Below, in pieces: positions 8,078 to 16,596 of a stretch of 64,000 nucleotides of DNA. Below the pieces are notes generated by a model, which was not told where the DNA came from, searched no databases, and saw only the letters and a program-made list of their open reading frames with translations. Positions within the stretch are counted from its first letter, which is position 1. Every line of letters begins with the position of its first letter. The position numbers were made by a program, and so were the translations under genes. The stretch spans positions 171,876-235,875 of the forward strand of contig NZ_FCOC02000009.1 in assembly GCF_001544455.2 (NCBI RefSeq), given 5' to 3'. Origin of the DNA: Caballeronia sordidicola (GTDB lineage: Bacteria > Pseudomonadota > Gammaproteobacteria > Burkholderiales > Burkholderiaceae).

Positions 8078-8473
8078 ATGGATAGCAATGAACGTTTTGA
8101 AAAAGGATTCGAAAACAGAAAAGAAGTTCTCGGCGCGGAGCACGTAGAAAAGTCCTGGGCTGCGGCTGACGACTTTAACCGGCCGATGCAAAAGCTCGTC
8201 ACCGAGTACTGTTGGGGCGAGATATGGGGAGATGAGACGCTGTCATTCAAGACGCGCAGCATAGTCAACCTTGCAATGCTGACAGCAATGAGCCAGCACC
8301 ACGAACTTGCTGTCCACGTGAAAGGTGCGCTCAGGAACGGAGTAACGAAGCAAGAGATTCGCGCCGTGTTGATGCAAGCGTCGGTGTACTGTGGGGCGCC
8401 ACTCGCGCTCGCAGCCTTTCGCGTGGCAGGTGACGCGATCAAGGCATACGAGACGGGACACGAGAAAAAGTAA
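8078..8473 (+). CDS. 4-carboxymuconolactone decarboxylase family protein (PcaC-like)
   Basis: A 131-residue, all-helical CMD/AhpD-fold protein. The body is close to protocatechuate-pathway PcaC: RFEKGFENRKEVLGAEHVEKS at the start, then YCWGEIWGD, TRSIVNLAMLTAM, HHELAVHVKGALRNGVTKQEIRAVLMQ and YCGAPLALAAF. PcaC removes CO2 from 4-carboxymuconolactone. The start is ATG at 8078, 9 nt after GAAGG; ATGs or GTGs upstream in the same frame add a non-conserved tail. No other pca gene is adjacent, so a stand-alone or stress-related (AhpD-like) role is also possible. There is only one clear Cys at the AhpD position, so a peroxidase role (CxxC) is not supported. Confidence 0.85.
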   Translation: MDSNERFEKGFENRKEVLGAEHVEKSWAAADDFNRPMQKLVTEYCWGEIWGDETLSFKTRSIVNLAMLTAMSQHHELAVHVKGALRNGVTKQEIRAVLMQASVYCGAPLALAAFRVAGDAIKAYETGHEKK

Positions 8474-8691
8474 ACGTCACATAGTGCCTTAGGCATTCGT
8501 CAGCCAACTGTCATGGCAACGCGTGACATATCGAAGAAAATCACCGCAAGGAAATTGATGCCTGCCTCGCCGCGAGTGTGGCGCAGGCCGCTGCACATTC
8601 GCGTGTATCGATTGTAGAAAAGCAGCCATGCACATTGAATGAAATAGCCGCGAAAATACTGTCCCTCGCTATCTGCGTCAACCGAGGAGAA

Positions 8692-8715
8692 GCCGCTTGC
8701 TCGATAGCAAGCGGC
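8692..8715 (-). terminator. Hairpin terminator downstream of the DUF4148 gene
   Basis: A perfect 10-bp stem, GCCGCTTGCT / AGCAAGCGGC with a 4-nt loop, lies 31 bp beyond the stop codon of the minus-strand gene. It is followed on the minus strand by TTCTCC rather than a clean U-tract, so efficiency is uncertain. The 8474-8745 interval holds nothing else that I recognise. Confidence 0.6.
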
Positions 8716-8745
8716 CCTCTTTCATTCGATGTTCGCACGTACGGC

Positions 8746-9066
8746 TCAATGACCGAAATAAACTGTGTGGTTGCTGTCCGACGGGCCCGTTTGCGCACGA
8801 ATCCCGGAAGCGGACGTACCGCTAGTCGACGGCCCATAAGAAGTTGCCGCTACACCGCGCTCTTCCTGCACGCGTTGTTCGGCAGCCTGCGTTTTTGCGG
8901 GGTAGGTCGTACGTTCGGCATCAGGGTTATATCCTGATTGCTCCATTTGCAGAAGGTCGTTTTTGACTGCGGAGCGCGTGACTTGGGTGTTGTCCTGAGC
9001 AAAGGCAAACGCCGGTGTTGCCAACGCCGATGCAATCACAACTGCCGGAATAAGTGACCTGATCAT
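8746..9066 (-). CDS. DUF4148 small secreted protein
   Basis: A 106-residue protein beginning MIRSLIPAVVIASALATPAFAFA, a clear Sec signal peptide with an AFA-type cleavage site. The mature part carries the DUF4148 hallmark: VTRSAVKNDLLQMEQSGYNP followed by TTYPAKTQAAEQRV. This family is abundant in Burkholderiales and its members are small periplasmic or secreted proteins of unknown function. The remaining tail is Ser/Gly/Thr-rich and probably disordered. A strong AGGAGG lies 6-7 nt before the ATG at 9066, which decides the start. Family assignment is firm; no function can be given. Confidence 0.85.
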   Translation of the reverse strand: MIRSLIPAVVIASALATPAFAFAQDNTQVTRSAVKNDLLQMEQSGYNPDAERTTYPAKTQAAEQRVQEERGVAATSYGPSTSGTSASGIRAQTGPSDSNHTVYFGH

Positions 9067-9399
9067 GATGAAACCTCCTTTGGATGTTGTTAAGGAGGTA
9101 CATGCAAACCGCAGGCCTGCCCCATGCATCAGGTGAGTATCGAACCCGCGCTAACCGGGCGACAATCGCCCGAAGTGCGCGGCGTCGCTTCTTATAATCG
9201 CTCGCCGCCGACGAGAATTTGTCCAAAAAATCAGCGCGCGATACATCGCGTGGCGAATTCCTCCGCTGAGCACCTCACGATATCTCCCTGCGCCACATCT
9301 TTATTTCTTTTCCTTGTTTTCGAAAACCAACGCAAACGCCTACGATGGTTCCTTGAACGCATCAATTCGACACCGTGAGCTGCTCACAATCCGACACTC
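9067..9399. other. Divergent intergenic region, no gene seen
   Basis: This 333-bp stretch separates the DUF4148 gene (minus) from the GntR gene (plus). No open frame here has a plausible start site. It should carry both promoters, but I see no clear consensus promoter or palindrome. Confidence 0.4.
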
Positions 9400-10158
9400 A
9401 TGAACTACAACGATCCCGATCCGCGCATGTCCACTCCGGTCGCCACGTCCGATACTTCGGCACCGATTGCCAGGGGCGACGACGCCTACGAGCGCATCCG
9501 GCGCGACGTGCTGTCGTGCAAACTCATGCCCGGCTCGACGGTGACGGAAAGCCAGTTGATGACAGATTACGAAATTGGCAAGACGAGTTGCCGTATCGCG
9601 CTTGTGCGGCTCGCGCACGAAGGCTTCATGCGCTCGCTTCCGCGACAGGGTTACAGGATCACGCCGATCACGCTGAAAGACGTCGAAGAAGTCTTTGCGT
9701 TGCGCGTCCAGCTTGAACCGCTGGCTGCACGTCTTGCTTGTGGCCGTGTTGACGTCGAGTTGCTCAAACGTCTCGAAGCCGCGTGCCGGGTGCCGCATCC
9801 TGAGCGCGCATTGTCTGCGCAGATCGATGTATTTCTGGACGCCAACCGCGAGTTTCATCTCGCCATCGCCGCAGCGAGCGGCAACGAACGATTGCACCGG
9901 ACGCTGGCAAGCCTGCTGGATGAAATGTCGCGCCTCGTGGCGCTAGGCTTTGGCGTTCAAGGCACGAAGCCCGAGATCAAGCATGACCACAACGCGATGA
10001 TCGATGCGTTTATCGCCGGCGACGGACGCCGTGCCGAGACCATCGCGCGCCGTCACATCGAGACGTTCCAGACCATGACAATGGAAAAGGTCTACGCAAG
10101 CCTGTCGAGCGCGGGCGCGTCGCTGCCGCTCTATACGGTCGCGGAGTTGCGTCGATGA
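9400..10158 (+). CDS. GntR-family regulator, FadR/FCD type
   Basis: A 252-residue regulator. Residues about 30-95 form the GntR winged helix (AYERIRRDVLSCKLMPGSTVTESQLMTDYEIGKTSCRIALVRLAHEGFMRSLPRQGYRITPI). This is followed by an all-helical FCD effector domain with the metal-ligand pattern of the family (DANREFHLAIAAASGNERL, then DHNAMIDAFIAGDGRRAETIARRHIE). FCD regulators sense small carboxylic acids. It overlaps the next gene by 4 bp (ATGA), so it leads the operon and probably controls it. ATG at 9400 and ATG at 9427 are both possible starts; neither has a strong ribosome-binding site. Confidence 0.85.
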   Translation: MNYNDPDPRMSTPVATSDTSAPIARGDDAYERIRRDVLSCKLMPGSTVTESQLMTDYEIGKTSCRIALVRLAHEGFMRSLPRQGYRITPITLKDVEEVFALRVQLEPLAARLACGRVDVELLKRLEAACRVPHPERALSAQIDVFLDANREFHLAIAAASGNERLHRTLASLLDEMSRLVALGFGVQGTKPEIKHDHNAMIDAFIAGDGRRAETIARRHIETFQTMTMEKVYASLSSAGASLPLYTVAELRR

Positions 10159-10907
10159 GCGCTGCAATATCCACTGCAATATCTCTTCGCGGCGTAGGCA
10201 AGCAGTTTGGCTCGCTGCAGGTGCTGGACGGCGTTTCTTTCGATGTCGCCCAAAGCGAGATCGTGGCGCTTCTTGGTACGTCGGGTTGCGGCAAGAGCAC
10301 CTTGCTGAACATGGTCGCGGGGTTGATCGAGCCAAGCGCGGGCGAGCTATGGATCGACGGTAAGCATACCGAAGGAACGAAGGACCGTAACGCGCTGGCT
10401 TATATGTTTCAGGAAGACCGCTTGCTCCCATGGCGCACGGCGCGCGCCAACGCAGAGTTCGGCCTGGAAGCCGCAGTCCCCGCCATCCCCGCGCACGAAC
10501 GCCATGCGCGTGCGAATGCGGTGCTCAATCTCGTGGGGCTGCAAGGTTTTGCCGATGCCCATCCGCATCAGTTATCCGGCGGCATGCGCAGTCGCGTGGC
10601 GCTGGCTCGCAGCCTGGTTACGGGACCGCGCATCCTGCTGATGGACGAACCGTTTTCGAAGCTTGATCCGCAAATGCGCACGCAGATGCACGAAGAATTG
10701 CTGCGCATTCACGCGATGCAAAACATGACCGTCCTCTTCGTCACGCACGACGTGGAGGAGGCGATCGTGCTGGCCGACCGCGTGGTCGTGCTCGCACCGC
10801 GTCCCGGGCGCGTGCGCGAGATTGTCGGCGTCGACCTGCCGCGCCCGCGCAGCGCCACCGATCCCGCCGTTGCCGAGGCGATCCGCCAACTGCGTCTCCT
10901 GATCTGA
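10155..10907 (+). CDS. ABC transporter ATP-binding protein (SsuB/TauB type)
   Basis: A 250-residue ABC ATPase with all motifs: Walker A GTSGCGKST at about residues 38-46, Q-loop in YMFQEDRLLPWRTA, signature LSGGMRSRVALARSL, Walker B ILLMDEPF and switch histidine in VTHDVEEA. The LPWRTA sequence after the Q-loop is typical of the nitrate/sulfonate/taurine importer subfamily. It couples ATP hydrolysis to the permease encoded next. The start overlaps the GntR stop by 4 bp, and the permease follows 3 bp after its end, so the three are co-translated. The substrate cannot be read from this subunit. Confidence 0.88.
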   Translation: MSAAISTAISLRGVGKQFGSLQVLDGVSFDVAQSEIVALLGTSGCGKSTLLNMVAGLIEPSAGELWIDGKHTEGTKDRNALAYMFQEDRLLPWRTARANAEFGLEAAVPAIPAHERHARANAVLNLVGLQGFADAHPHQLSGGMRSRVALARSLVTGPRILLMDEPFSKLDPQMRTQMHEELLRIHAMQNMTVLFVTHDVEEAIVLADRVVVLAPRPGRVREIVGVDLPRPRSATDPAVAEAIRQLRLLI

Positions 10908-10910
10908 CCT

Positions 10911-11684
10911 ATGGCTACTATTCCGCGAAGTTCGTTCGCCCCGACCGTTGCGCAACGCGTGGCGCTTGTTGTATTGCTGCTGGCGCTCTGGTCGCTTGCG
11001 TCGCTGCGCATGCCGCAATTCGTGCTGCCCGGACCGCAGAGAGTCGCGCATGCGTTCGTGGCGCTGGTGCAAGGCGGCACTTTTTTCGATGACCTTGGCG
11101 TCACGCTGTATCGCGTGGTGGGAGGGTTTCTGTTGGCTGCGGCCGTGGGTGCGCCGCTTGGCATTGCGCTCGGATCGAACCCGCGGGTCGCGCACTTTTT
11201 CGAGCCGCTGCTCTCGATTGTAAATACGGTTTCGTCGGCAATATGGGCCGTGTTCGCCATCATCTGGTTCGGCATCTCGAATGCGACAACCATCTTCGTG
11301 GTGTTCATGACGGCCATGCCGCTGATCCTGACTAACGTATGGCAAGGCGCGCTGACTGTAGATGGCAATCTCGTAGAACTTGCCCGCAGTTTTCGCATGT
11401 CGCAAACACAGATCATGCGCAAGATTTTCTTGCCGACCATCTTGCCGCATTTCTTTGCCGGCGCGCGGCTTGCGTTTGGTTTTGGCTGGCGTGTGTCGCT
11501 GGTCGCGGAGACCATCGGGTCGTCGAACGGGATTGGATATCGCTTGCGGCAAGCGGCGGATCTCGTGCAGACCGATCAGGTTTTCGCGTGGACTGCGACA
11601 TTGGTCGTCCTGATGCTTGCACTTGAAGCGGGCGTGCTGAAGCCGCTCGAACGCCGCCTGTTTCGCTGGAAAAAAACCGACTGA
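10911..11684 (+). CDS. ABC transporter permease (SsuC/TauC type)
   Basis: A 257-residue inner-membrane permease of the BPD_transp_1 family with about six hydrophobic segments. The first begins near residue 16 (VALVVLLLALWSLASL). The EAA loop that contacts the ATPase is visible as VDGNLVELARSFRMSQTQIMRKIFLPTILPHFFAGARLAFGFG. It belongs to the sulfonate/taurine/nitrate group. It lies 3 bp after the ATPase gene and 19 bp before the binding-protein gene, completing a three-part importer. Confidence 0.87.
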   Translation: MATIPRSSFAPTVAQRVALVVLLLALWSLASLRMPQFVLPGPQRVAHAFVALVQGGTFFDDLGVTLYRVVGGFLLAAAVGAPLGIALGSNPRVAHFFEPLLSIVNTVSSAIWAVFAIIWFGISNATTIFVVFMTAMPLILTNVWQGALTVDGNLVELARSFRMSQTQIMRKIFLPTILPHFFAGARLAFGFGWRVSLVAETIGSSNGIGYRLRQAADLVQTDQVFAWTATLVVLMLALEAGVLKPLERRLFRWKKTD

Positions 11685-11703
11685 ACCAGATGAACCAAAC
11701 GGG

Positions 11704-12714
11704 ATGAGGATAATGAAACGCTTTGATTTATTCAGGAGAGCGGCGCTTGTTACGGCCATTGCAGCAAGTGCGGCACTGGGCGGCGTGCGCGCGGCGCAAG
11801 CGGCGCCGATACGCATTGGCTACTGGACGAGTGGCGTGAGCCTTGGCTTTGGCGCGGTGCTCGAAGCGCAGAAGTTCCTGCAGCAACGCGGGCTGGATGT
11901 GACCTTCGTGCATTTCGCCGATGTCAACGCGCCCAATCGCGCACTGGCCGCAAACGCAATCGACTTCGCTTTTGCGGCTCCCGCATCGGCCGTCTTCAGC
12001 ACTGCCGCCGACGGCGTGCCGTTGAAGATCGTGCTCGCAACACAACCCGCCGATGTCGAATTCGTCGCGCCGGAAGACTCGCCCATCAAATCGCTCGCCG
12101 ACCTGCGCGGCAAGAAGGTCGGCATGTCGCCGCCGGGTAGTTCGGTTGCATCGATTGCAACTGCAGTCCTGCAGGGCAACAACGGCATCAAGCCTGCCGA
12201 CTTCTCGATTGTTCCTGGAAACGAAGGCCGCCTTGCGCAGTTTCTCGTGCAAAAACAGGTCGATGCGGCCGCCTTGCGCGCCGTGACCATCGCGCAATTG
12301 AAGGAGCTGAAGGTGAAGCGCCTGGGCAGTTTCGGCGGCGAATGGAAAAAGCTCACGAAGTCGGACGCGACGCCCTACATTGGCGTGAGCGCGATCCGTG
12401 CGGATTATCTCGCCCAGCATCCGCAAGACGTGGCGAAGCTGATTGCCGGCATGCGCACCGCGTTGCAATGGGGCGCGGCGCATCAGGGCGACGTTGCCAC
12501 GATCCTGCAAAAGAGCGCGAACTTGCCGGCTGAGGACGCGCAGGCCTACGCTGCGCGCTGGTCGGACATCAATCGCGTGACCTTCGAGCCTATCGATCTG
12601 GACACGCTCAAACGCGAACATCAGATTTTCGTGGACGGTGGCGTGATCAAGGGCGCATTGCCCGCCAATCTGTTCGATACCGCCCCATACGCCGCATCGA
12701 AATCAATTCAGTAA
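11704..12714 (+). CDS. ABC transporter substrate-binding protein (SsuA/TauA/NMT1-like)
   Basis: A 336-residue periplasmic binding protein. Its N-terminal signal peptide is hydrophobic (ALVTAIAASAALGGVRAAQA) and cleaves about residue 33. The mature protein begins APIRIGYWTSGVSLGFGAVLEAQKFLQQRG, typical of SsuA/NMT1 folds, with FAFAAPASAVFSTAADG and the GKKVGMSPPGSS loop that lines the ligand pocket. It delivers an unknown ligand to the permease upstream. A second ATG at 11713 sits after an AGGATA sequence and may be the true start. Family and role are clear, ligand is not. Confidence 0.87.
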   Translation: MRIMKRFDLFRRAALVTAIAASAALGGVRAAQAAPIRIGYWTSGVSLGFGAVLEAQKFLQQRGLDVTFVHFADVNAPNRALAANAIDFAFAAPASAVFSTAADGVPLKIVLATQPADVEFVAPEDSPIKSLADLRGKKVGMSPPGSSVASIATAVLQGNNGIKPADFSIVPGNEGRLAQFLVQKQVDAAALRAVTIAQLKELKVKRLGSFGGEWKKLTKSDATPYIGVSAIRADYLAQHPQDVAKLIAGMRTALQWGAAHQGDVATILQKSANLPAEDAQAYAARWSDINRVTFEPIDLDTLKREHQIFVDGGVIKGALPANLFDTAPYAASKSIQ

Positions 12715-12729
12715 CGTGGAGAAGACACT

Positions 12730-13758
12730 GTGACAACCGCTATTGCATCGACCATGAAAGCGCTCGTGCTGAACGAACATGGCGACCTTGATCAACTGCA
12801 TGTGGTCAGCGACAAGCCCGTGCCAAAAGCCACGTCCGGGCATGTGGTGATTCGCGTGCGTGCATCATCGTTCAACTATCACGATGTATTCACGGTGAAG
12901 GGCATGCCCGGTATCAAGGTGCCGTTTCCAGTGGTGATCGGGCTCGACATGGCCGGCGACATCGCGGAAGTGGGCGAGGGCGTTGAAGGCTGGAAGCCGG
13001 GTGATCGCGTGCTCGTGAATCCGCTGTATCCGGAGAAGGGCCTGATGGGCGAAATGCTGGATGGCGGCATGGCGCAGTATTGCCTCGTGTCCGTGGCCCA
13101 GTTGATCCCGCTGCCCGACGCCGTGAGCTACGACGCCGCGTCCGCCTTGCCCGTGGCCTACGGCACGGCGCACCGCATGCTTGTCACGCACAGGACGGTC
13201 AAGGCCGGCGACCGCGTGCTGATCCTCGGCGCGAGCGGCGGGGTGGGCACGGCGTGCATCCTGATCGCGAAGCAACTGGGCGCCGAAGTGATCGCGTGCG
13301 CGGGCAGCGACGAGAAGTGCGAGCAACTGAAAGCGCTCGGCGCCGATCAGACGGTCAACTACAAGACCACGGATTTCTCGAAGTGGGCCATTGGACAGTA
13401 TGGCAAGCCGCAACGCCGGACCTACGACGGCGGTGTCGACGTGGTCGTGAACTTCACCGGCGGCGACACGTGGGTGCCCTCGCTGAAATGCCTCAAGCGC
13501 GGCGGCACACTGCTCGTATGCGGCGCGACGGCCGGACATGCGCCGGCGGAAGACCTGCGATACATCTGGAGCTTCGAGCTGAAGATCATCGGCTCCAACA
13601 GTTTCTACGATGAAAACCTGCGCGCGTTGCTCGACCAGATCGCAACAGGTGAACTCGTGCCTGCCATCGACCGGACGTTGCCGCTCGAAGAAGCGGCCGA
13701 AGGGCTGCGTCTGATTCGCGATCGCGAGGTGCTAGGCAAGGTCGTGGTCAATCCGTGA
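12730..13758 (+). CDS. Zinc-independent MDR oxidoreductase (quinone oxidoreductase/enoyl reductase-like)
   Basis: A 342-residue medium-chain dehydrogenase/reductase. The GroES-like half begins MKALVLNEHGDLDQL at residue 9, and the nucleotide motif GASGGVGTACILIAKQLG lies near residue 167. The position that holds a zinc-ligand Cys in alcohol dehydrogenases reads SSFNYHDV, and there is no four-Cys structural zinc loop, so it is of the zinc-free NADPH:quinone/enoyl reductase class. It starts at a GTG 15 bp behind the binding-protein gene (GGAGAAGACACT precedes). In this operon it probably reduces or oxidises an intermediate of the imported compound; which one is unknown. Confidence 0.85.
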   Translation: MTTAIASTMKALVLNEHGDLDQLHVVSDKPVPKATSGHVVIRVRASSFNYHDVFTVKGMPGIKVPFPVVIGLDMAGDIAEVGEGVEGWKPGDRVLVNPLYPEKGLMGEMLDGGMAQYCLVSVAQLIPLPDAVSYDAASALPVAYGTAHRMLVTHRTVKAGDRVLILGASGGVGTACILIAKQLGAEVIACAGSDEKCEQLKALGADQTVNYKTTDFSKWAIGQYGKPQRRTYDGGVDVVVNFTGGDTWVPSLKCLKRGGTLLVCGATAGHAPAEDLRYIWSFELKIIGSNSFYDENLRALLDQIATGELVPAIDRTLPLEEAAEGLRLIRDREVLGKVVVNP

Positions 13759-13797
13759 ATCCAATGTTGGGCAAAGTCGAAATCGAGAGAAAACATC

Positions 13798-14244
13798 ATG
13801 AGCGAAGCAACGTTACCGTCCGCGCAGGATATCGAGGCGCGCCTTCGTCGCGGCCCGTTCCACGAATGGCTTGGGCTGAAAGTGGTATCGGTGGGTGAGG
13901 GCGAGATTGAACTCACGGCCGCGTGGCGCGAAGAGTGGGTCGTGAATCCGGACAAGGGCTACACGCACGGCGGCATTCTCGCCGCGCTCGTGGATCTCGC
14001 GGCGGATTGGGCGCTGGTGTCGAAAACAGGGCGCGGCGTGCCTACCATCGACTTGCGTGTGGACTATCATCGCGCGGCGTTCAAGGGTGACCTGACCGTG
14101 AAAGGCAAGGTGGTCAAGTTCGGCTCGCAAGTGTCGGTCGCCGAGGCGCAAGTCTTCGATAAAGAGGGCAAGCTCGTCGCAAGCGGACGCGGCGCGTATT
14201 CGACCGCGACAGCTTCGCCCGCAACGCCGCCATCCGTGCCGTGA
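13798..14244 (+). CDS. PaaI-type hotdog-fold thioesterase
   Basis: A 148-residue hotdog-fold protein of the PaaI/YdiI group. The hallmark NPDKGYTHGGILAALVDLAADWAL carries the catalytic helix with the conserved HGG and the acidic residue five positions on. DLRVDYHRAAFKGDLTVKGKVVKFG and VFDKEGKLVASGRGAYS follow. Such enzymes hydrolyse acyl-CoA thioesters, often as pressure-relief or terminal steps in aromatic or acid degradation. Its stop overlaps the next start (TGATG), and an acyl-CoA ligase lies two genes downstream, so both making and cleaving a CoA thioester are encoded here. Confidence 0.87.
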   Translation: MSEATLPSAQDIEARLRRGPFHEWLGLKVVSVGEGEIELTAAWREEWVVNPDKGYTHGGILAALVDLAADWALVSKTGRGVPTIDLRVDYHRAAFKGDLTVKGKVVKFGSQVSVAEAQVFDKEGKLVASGRGAYSTATASPATPPSVP

Positions 14245-15008
14245 TGTTGCCGCTCGATCACCTGGTCATCAACACGCGCTTCGATACCGACGCCGCTCAA
14301 GCCATCTTCGAGCAACTCGGTTTCACGGTCGCGCCGCGCGGATATCACACGCTCGGCTCGATCAATCACGCGATCGTATTCGATGACCACTATCTCGAAC
14401 TGATCGGTCTGCCTGCCGATGGCAAGACCGTGCGCGAGGAGATCCTGAACAGTCCCCTCGGCGCAGACGGTCTCGTGTTTCGCACCGAAGATCCGGATGC
14501 GACCTTTGCAAGGTTGCAGCAGGCAGGCTTCGATACGACTCCGCCGCAGACATTTTCGCGCCCGGTTGAACCGCTTGGCGACGCGCGTTTCACGACGGTG
14601 CGCCTGAAAGCCGGTCAGCTCGATGGCGGCCGCGTCTATTTTTGCCAGCACCTGACGCCCGAGTTCGTGTTTCGTGACGAATGGCAGCATCATCCGAACG
14701 GCGCGACTGGCTTGAGCGCGCTGCATCTGGTCGATGTAGCGCCCGAACCCTACATGCAACTCGGCGAGATCGCGCCCGGCTTCGCGCTGGCTTACTGGAC
14801 ACGCAAGACCTTCGATGAGCATTTCGGCGCAATGGCCGCGCACGTCGCGGCGCGTGGACCGCGTTACGCCGCGATCACCGTGCGTACTCCAGCGTGGCGA
14901 TCGATCGAGCCAATGGCGAGCGCGGCTGGCTTGCCCGCTGTAGTCGAAGCAGATCGAGTGCTCGTTGCGTTGCCGCGCTTCGATACCTTGCTGGAATTCA
15001 TCTCATGA
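14244..15008 (+). CDS. Glyoxalase-like (VOC fold) protein
   Basis: A 254-residue protein with the Glyoxalase_3-type VOC fold. It opens MLPLDHLVINTRFDTDAAQAIFEQLGFTVAPRGYHTLGSINHAIVFDDHYLELIGLP, where H6 and the DDHYLELIG Glu occupy usual metal-ligand positions, and a second half contains FCQHLTPEFVFRDEWQHHPNG. VOC proteins catalyse isomerisation, epimerisation or ring-cleaving dioxygenation. A GTG at 14241 is an alternative start; ATG at 14244 overlaps the thioesterase stop. The end overlaps the ligase start by 4 bp. The specific reaction is unknown. Confidence 0.8.
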   Translation: MLPLDHLVINTRFDTDAAQAIFEQLGFTVAPRGYHTLGSINHAIVFDDHYLELIGLPADGKTVREEILNSPLGADGLVFRTEDPDATFARLQQAGFDTTPPQTFSRPVEPLGDARFTTVRLKAGQLDGGRVYFCQHLTPEFVFRDEWQHHPNGATGLSALHLVDVAPEPYMQLGEIAPGFALAYWTRKTFDEHFGAMAAHVAARGPRYAAITVRTPAWRSIEPMASAAGLPAVVEADRVLVALPRFDTLLEFIS

Positions 15009-16561
15009 CGTTCCCCACCAATCTCGGTGCGTTGATTGCCCGCGACTCTGCGGACAACGACGCCGTTGCAATCATCGGCCTTGATGAAGCATTCAATGCG
15101 CGCCGGTATACGTTCGCCGAACTCGACGCCATCGCGGACGCCGTTGCGCATACGCTTCATCGGCAATACGCGCGCGGTGAACGCATCGCGGTGCTCGCTG
15201 CGAACTCCGCCGAATATGTCGCGACCCTGCTTGGCATCATGCGCGCGGGGCTGGTTGCCGTGCCGGTCAACTACAAGTTCCCGCGAGCGCTGATTGCAGA
15301 GGTTATTGCCGACAGCGGCGCGCGAATGGTATTCAGTGATCCGAAGCGTTCAGCCGATACGCCTGATGCGCTGCCGCGAATCGTCTTCGACAGTCCCGAC
15401 GAAACGCAAGGTTTCGCTGCCTTCATCGCAGAAGCCAAGGCTCATCGCGGTCCGTTCGAACCGGTCGCGCCGAATGAAAACGAAGCCGCGCTATTTCTCT
15501 ACACATCGGGATCGACGGGCCGGCCCAAAGGTGTCGTGCTTTCGCACGCGAGTCATTTGTGGGTTGTCGAGACGCGCCTGAAAGCGCAGCCGTTGCAGAG
15601 CGAACGCGTGCTGATCGCAGCGCCGCTTTATCACATGAACGCGCTGGCGCTGGCGTTTCTGGCGCTCGCCGCACGCGCCACGACCGTGCTCATGCCGGCG
15701 TTCAACGCGCGCAACTACATTCGCGCTATCGATACGTATAGATGCACCTGGCTCACCTCCGTCCCGCCCATGATCGCCATGATGATGCAGGAGCGGGACC
15801 TGCTTTCGCGAACAGATCTATCGTCGGTACGTTACGTGCGCATGGGCTCCGCTCCGGTCAGCGGCGCGTTGCTCGACCAGATCCACACGTTGTTGCCGAA
15901 CGCGAAAGTGATCAATGCATACGGCACGACCGAAGGCGGTCCCGTGGTGTTCGGCCCGCATCCCGGCGGCTTGCCGACGCCGCCCCTGGCTGTTGGCGTG
16001 GCGCATCCGCAAGTGCAGCTTCGCCTGGTCGATACAAACGGGCAGCCCGCCGACGAGGGCGAACTGGAAATGCGCAGTCCCGGTCTGATGAACGGTTATC
16101 ACAATCGCGCGGACCTTGCGCCGCCGATCACGGCCGATGGTTTTTATCGTTCGGGCGACGTATTTCGCCGCGATGAAAACGGCTTCTATACATTCATCGG
16201 GCGACGTGACGACATGTTCGTGTCGGGCGGCGAAAACATCTTTCCCGGCGATGTGGAAAAGATGCTGGAGCGGCATCCGCTGATTCAGCAAGCGAGCGTG
16301 ATTCCCGTGGATGACGCCATCAAGGGTACGAAGCCCGTTGCGTTCATCGTGAGAAAGCCGGGCGCGCAATTGAGCGCGGAGGCCGTGAAAAAGTTCGCGC
16401 TCGAACATGCGCCGGCGTATCAGCATCCGCGGCAAGTGTGGTTCGTCGAGGCGTTTCCGCTGGCGTCGACGAACAAGATCGACCGCGCGGCGCTCAAGCG
16501 CGATGCGGCTACGCGCCTGGCGGGCGAAGGTCACCCACCGCGCGACCTTCAAGACGAGTGA
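15005..16561 (+). CDS. AMP-dependent acyl-CoA synthetase/ligase
   Basis: A 518-residue ANL-superfamily ligase that activates a carboxylic acid as an acyl-adenylate and then a CoA thioester. Motifs seen are the P-loop YTSGSTGRPKGVVLSH near residue 162, the AYGTTEG motif A5, the YRSGDVFRRDENGFYTFIGRRDD hinge with its catalytic Asp, and the C-terminal lysine in STNKIDRAALKRD. An in-frame ATG at 14894 lies within the preceding gene, while ATG at 15005 begins MTFPTNLGALIARDS and overlaps the VOC stop by 4 bp, so 15005 is chosen. It is the last gene of the operon that starts with GntR. The substrate is presumably the imported acid or a breakdown product. Confidence 0.88.
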   Translation: MTFPTNLGALIARDSADNDAVAIIGLDEAFNARRYTFAELDAIADAVAHTLHRQYARGERIAVLAANSAEYVATLLGIMRAGLVAVPVNYKFPRALIAEVIADSGARMVFSDPKRSADTPDALPRIVFDSPDETQGFAAFIAEAKAHRGPFEPVAPNENEAALFLYTSGSTGRPKGVVLSHASHLWVVETRLKAQPLQSERVLIAAPLYHMNALALAFLALAARATTVLMPAFNARNYIRAIDTYRCTWLTSVPPMIAMMMQERDLLSRTDLSSVRYVRMGSAPVSGALLDQIHTLLPNAKVINAYGTTEGGPVVFGPHPGGLPTPPLAVGVAHPQVQLRLVDTNGQPADEGELEMRSPGLMNGYHNRADLAPPITADGFYRSGDVFRRDENGFYTFIGRRDDMFVSGGENIFPGDVEKMLERHPLIQQASVIPVDDAIKGTKPVAFIVRKPGAQLSAEAVKKFALEHAPAYQHPRQVWFVEAFPLASTNKIDRAALKRDAATRLAGEGHPPRDLQDE

Positions 16562-16596
16562 TCGATTCGCGCGATGAATATGCTTGCAGGCCGTGC

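Noticed and set aside
8078..8473. AhpD-type peroxidase assignment
   Set aside because: The CxxC pair needed for AhpD activity is not present; the sequence is closest to PcaC.
10572..11816. 414-codon minus-strand open frame opposite the ABC transporter genes
   Set aside because: It is the shadow of the GC-rich ATPase and permease genes; it has no domain, and the plus-strand genes have all expected motifs.
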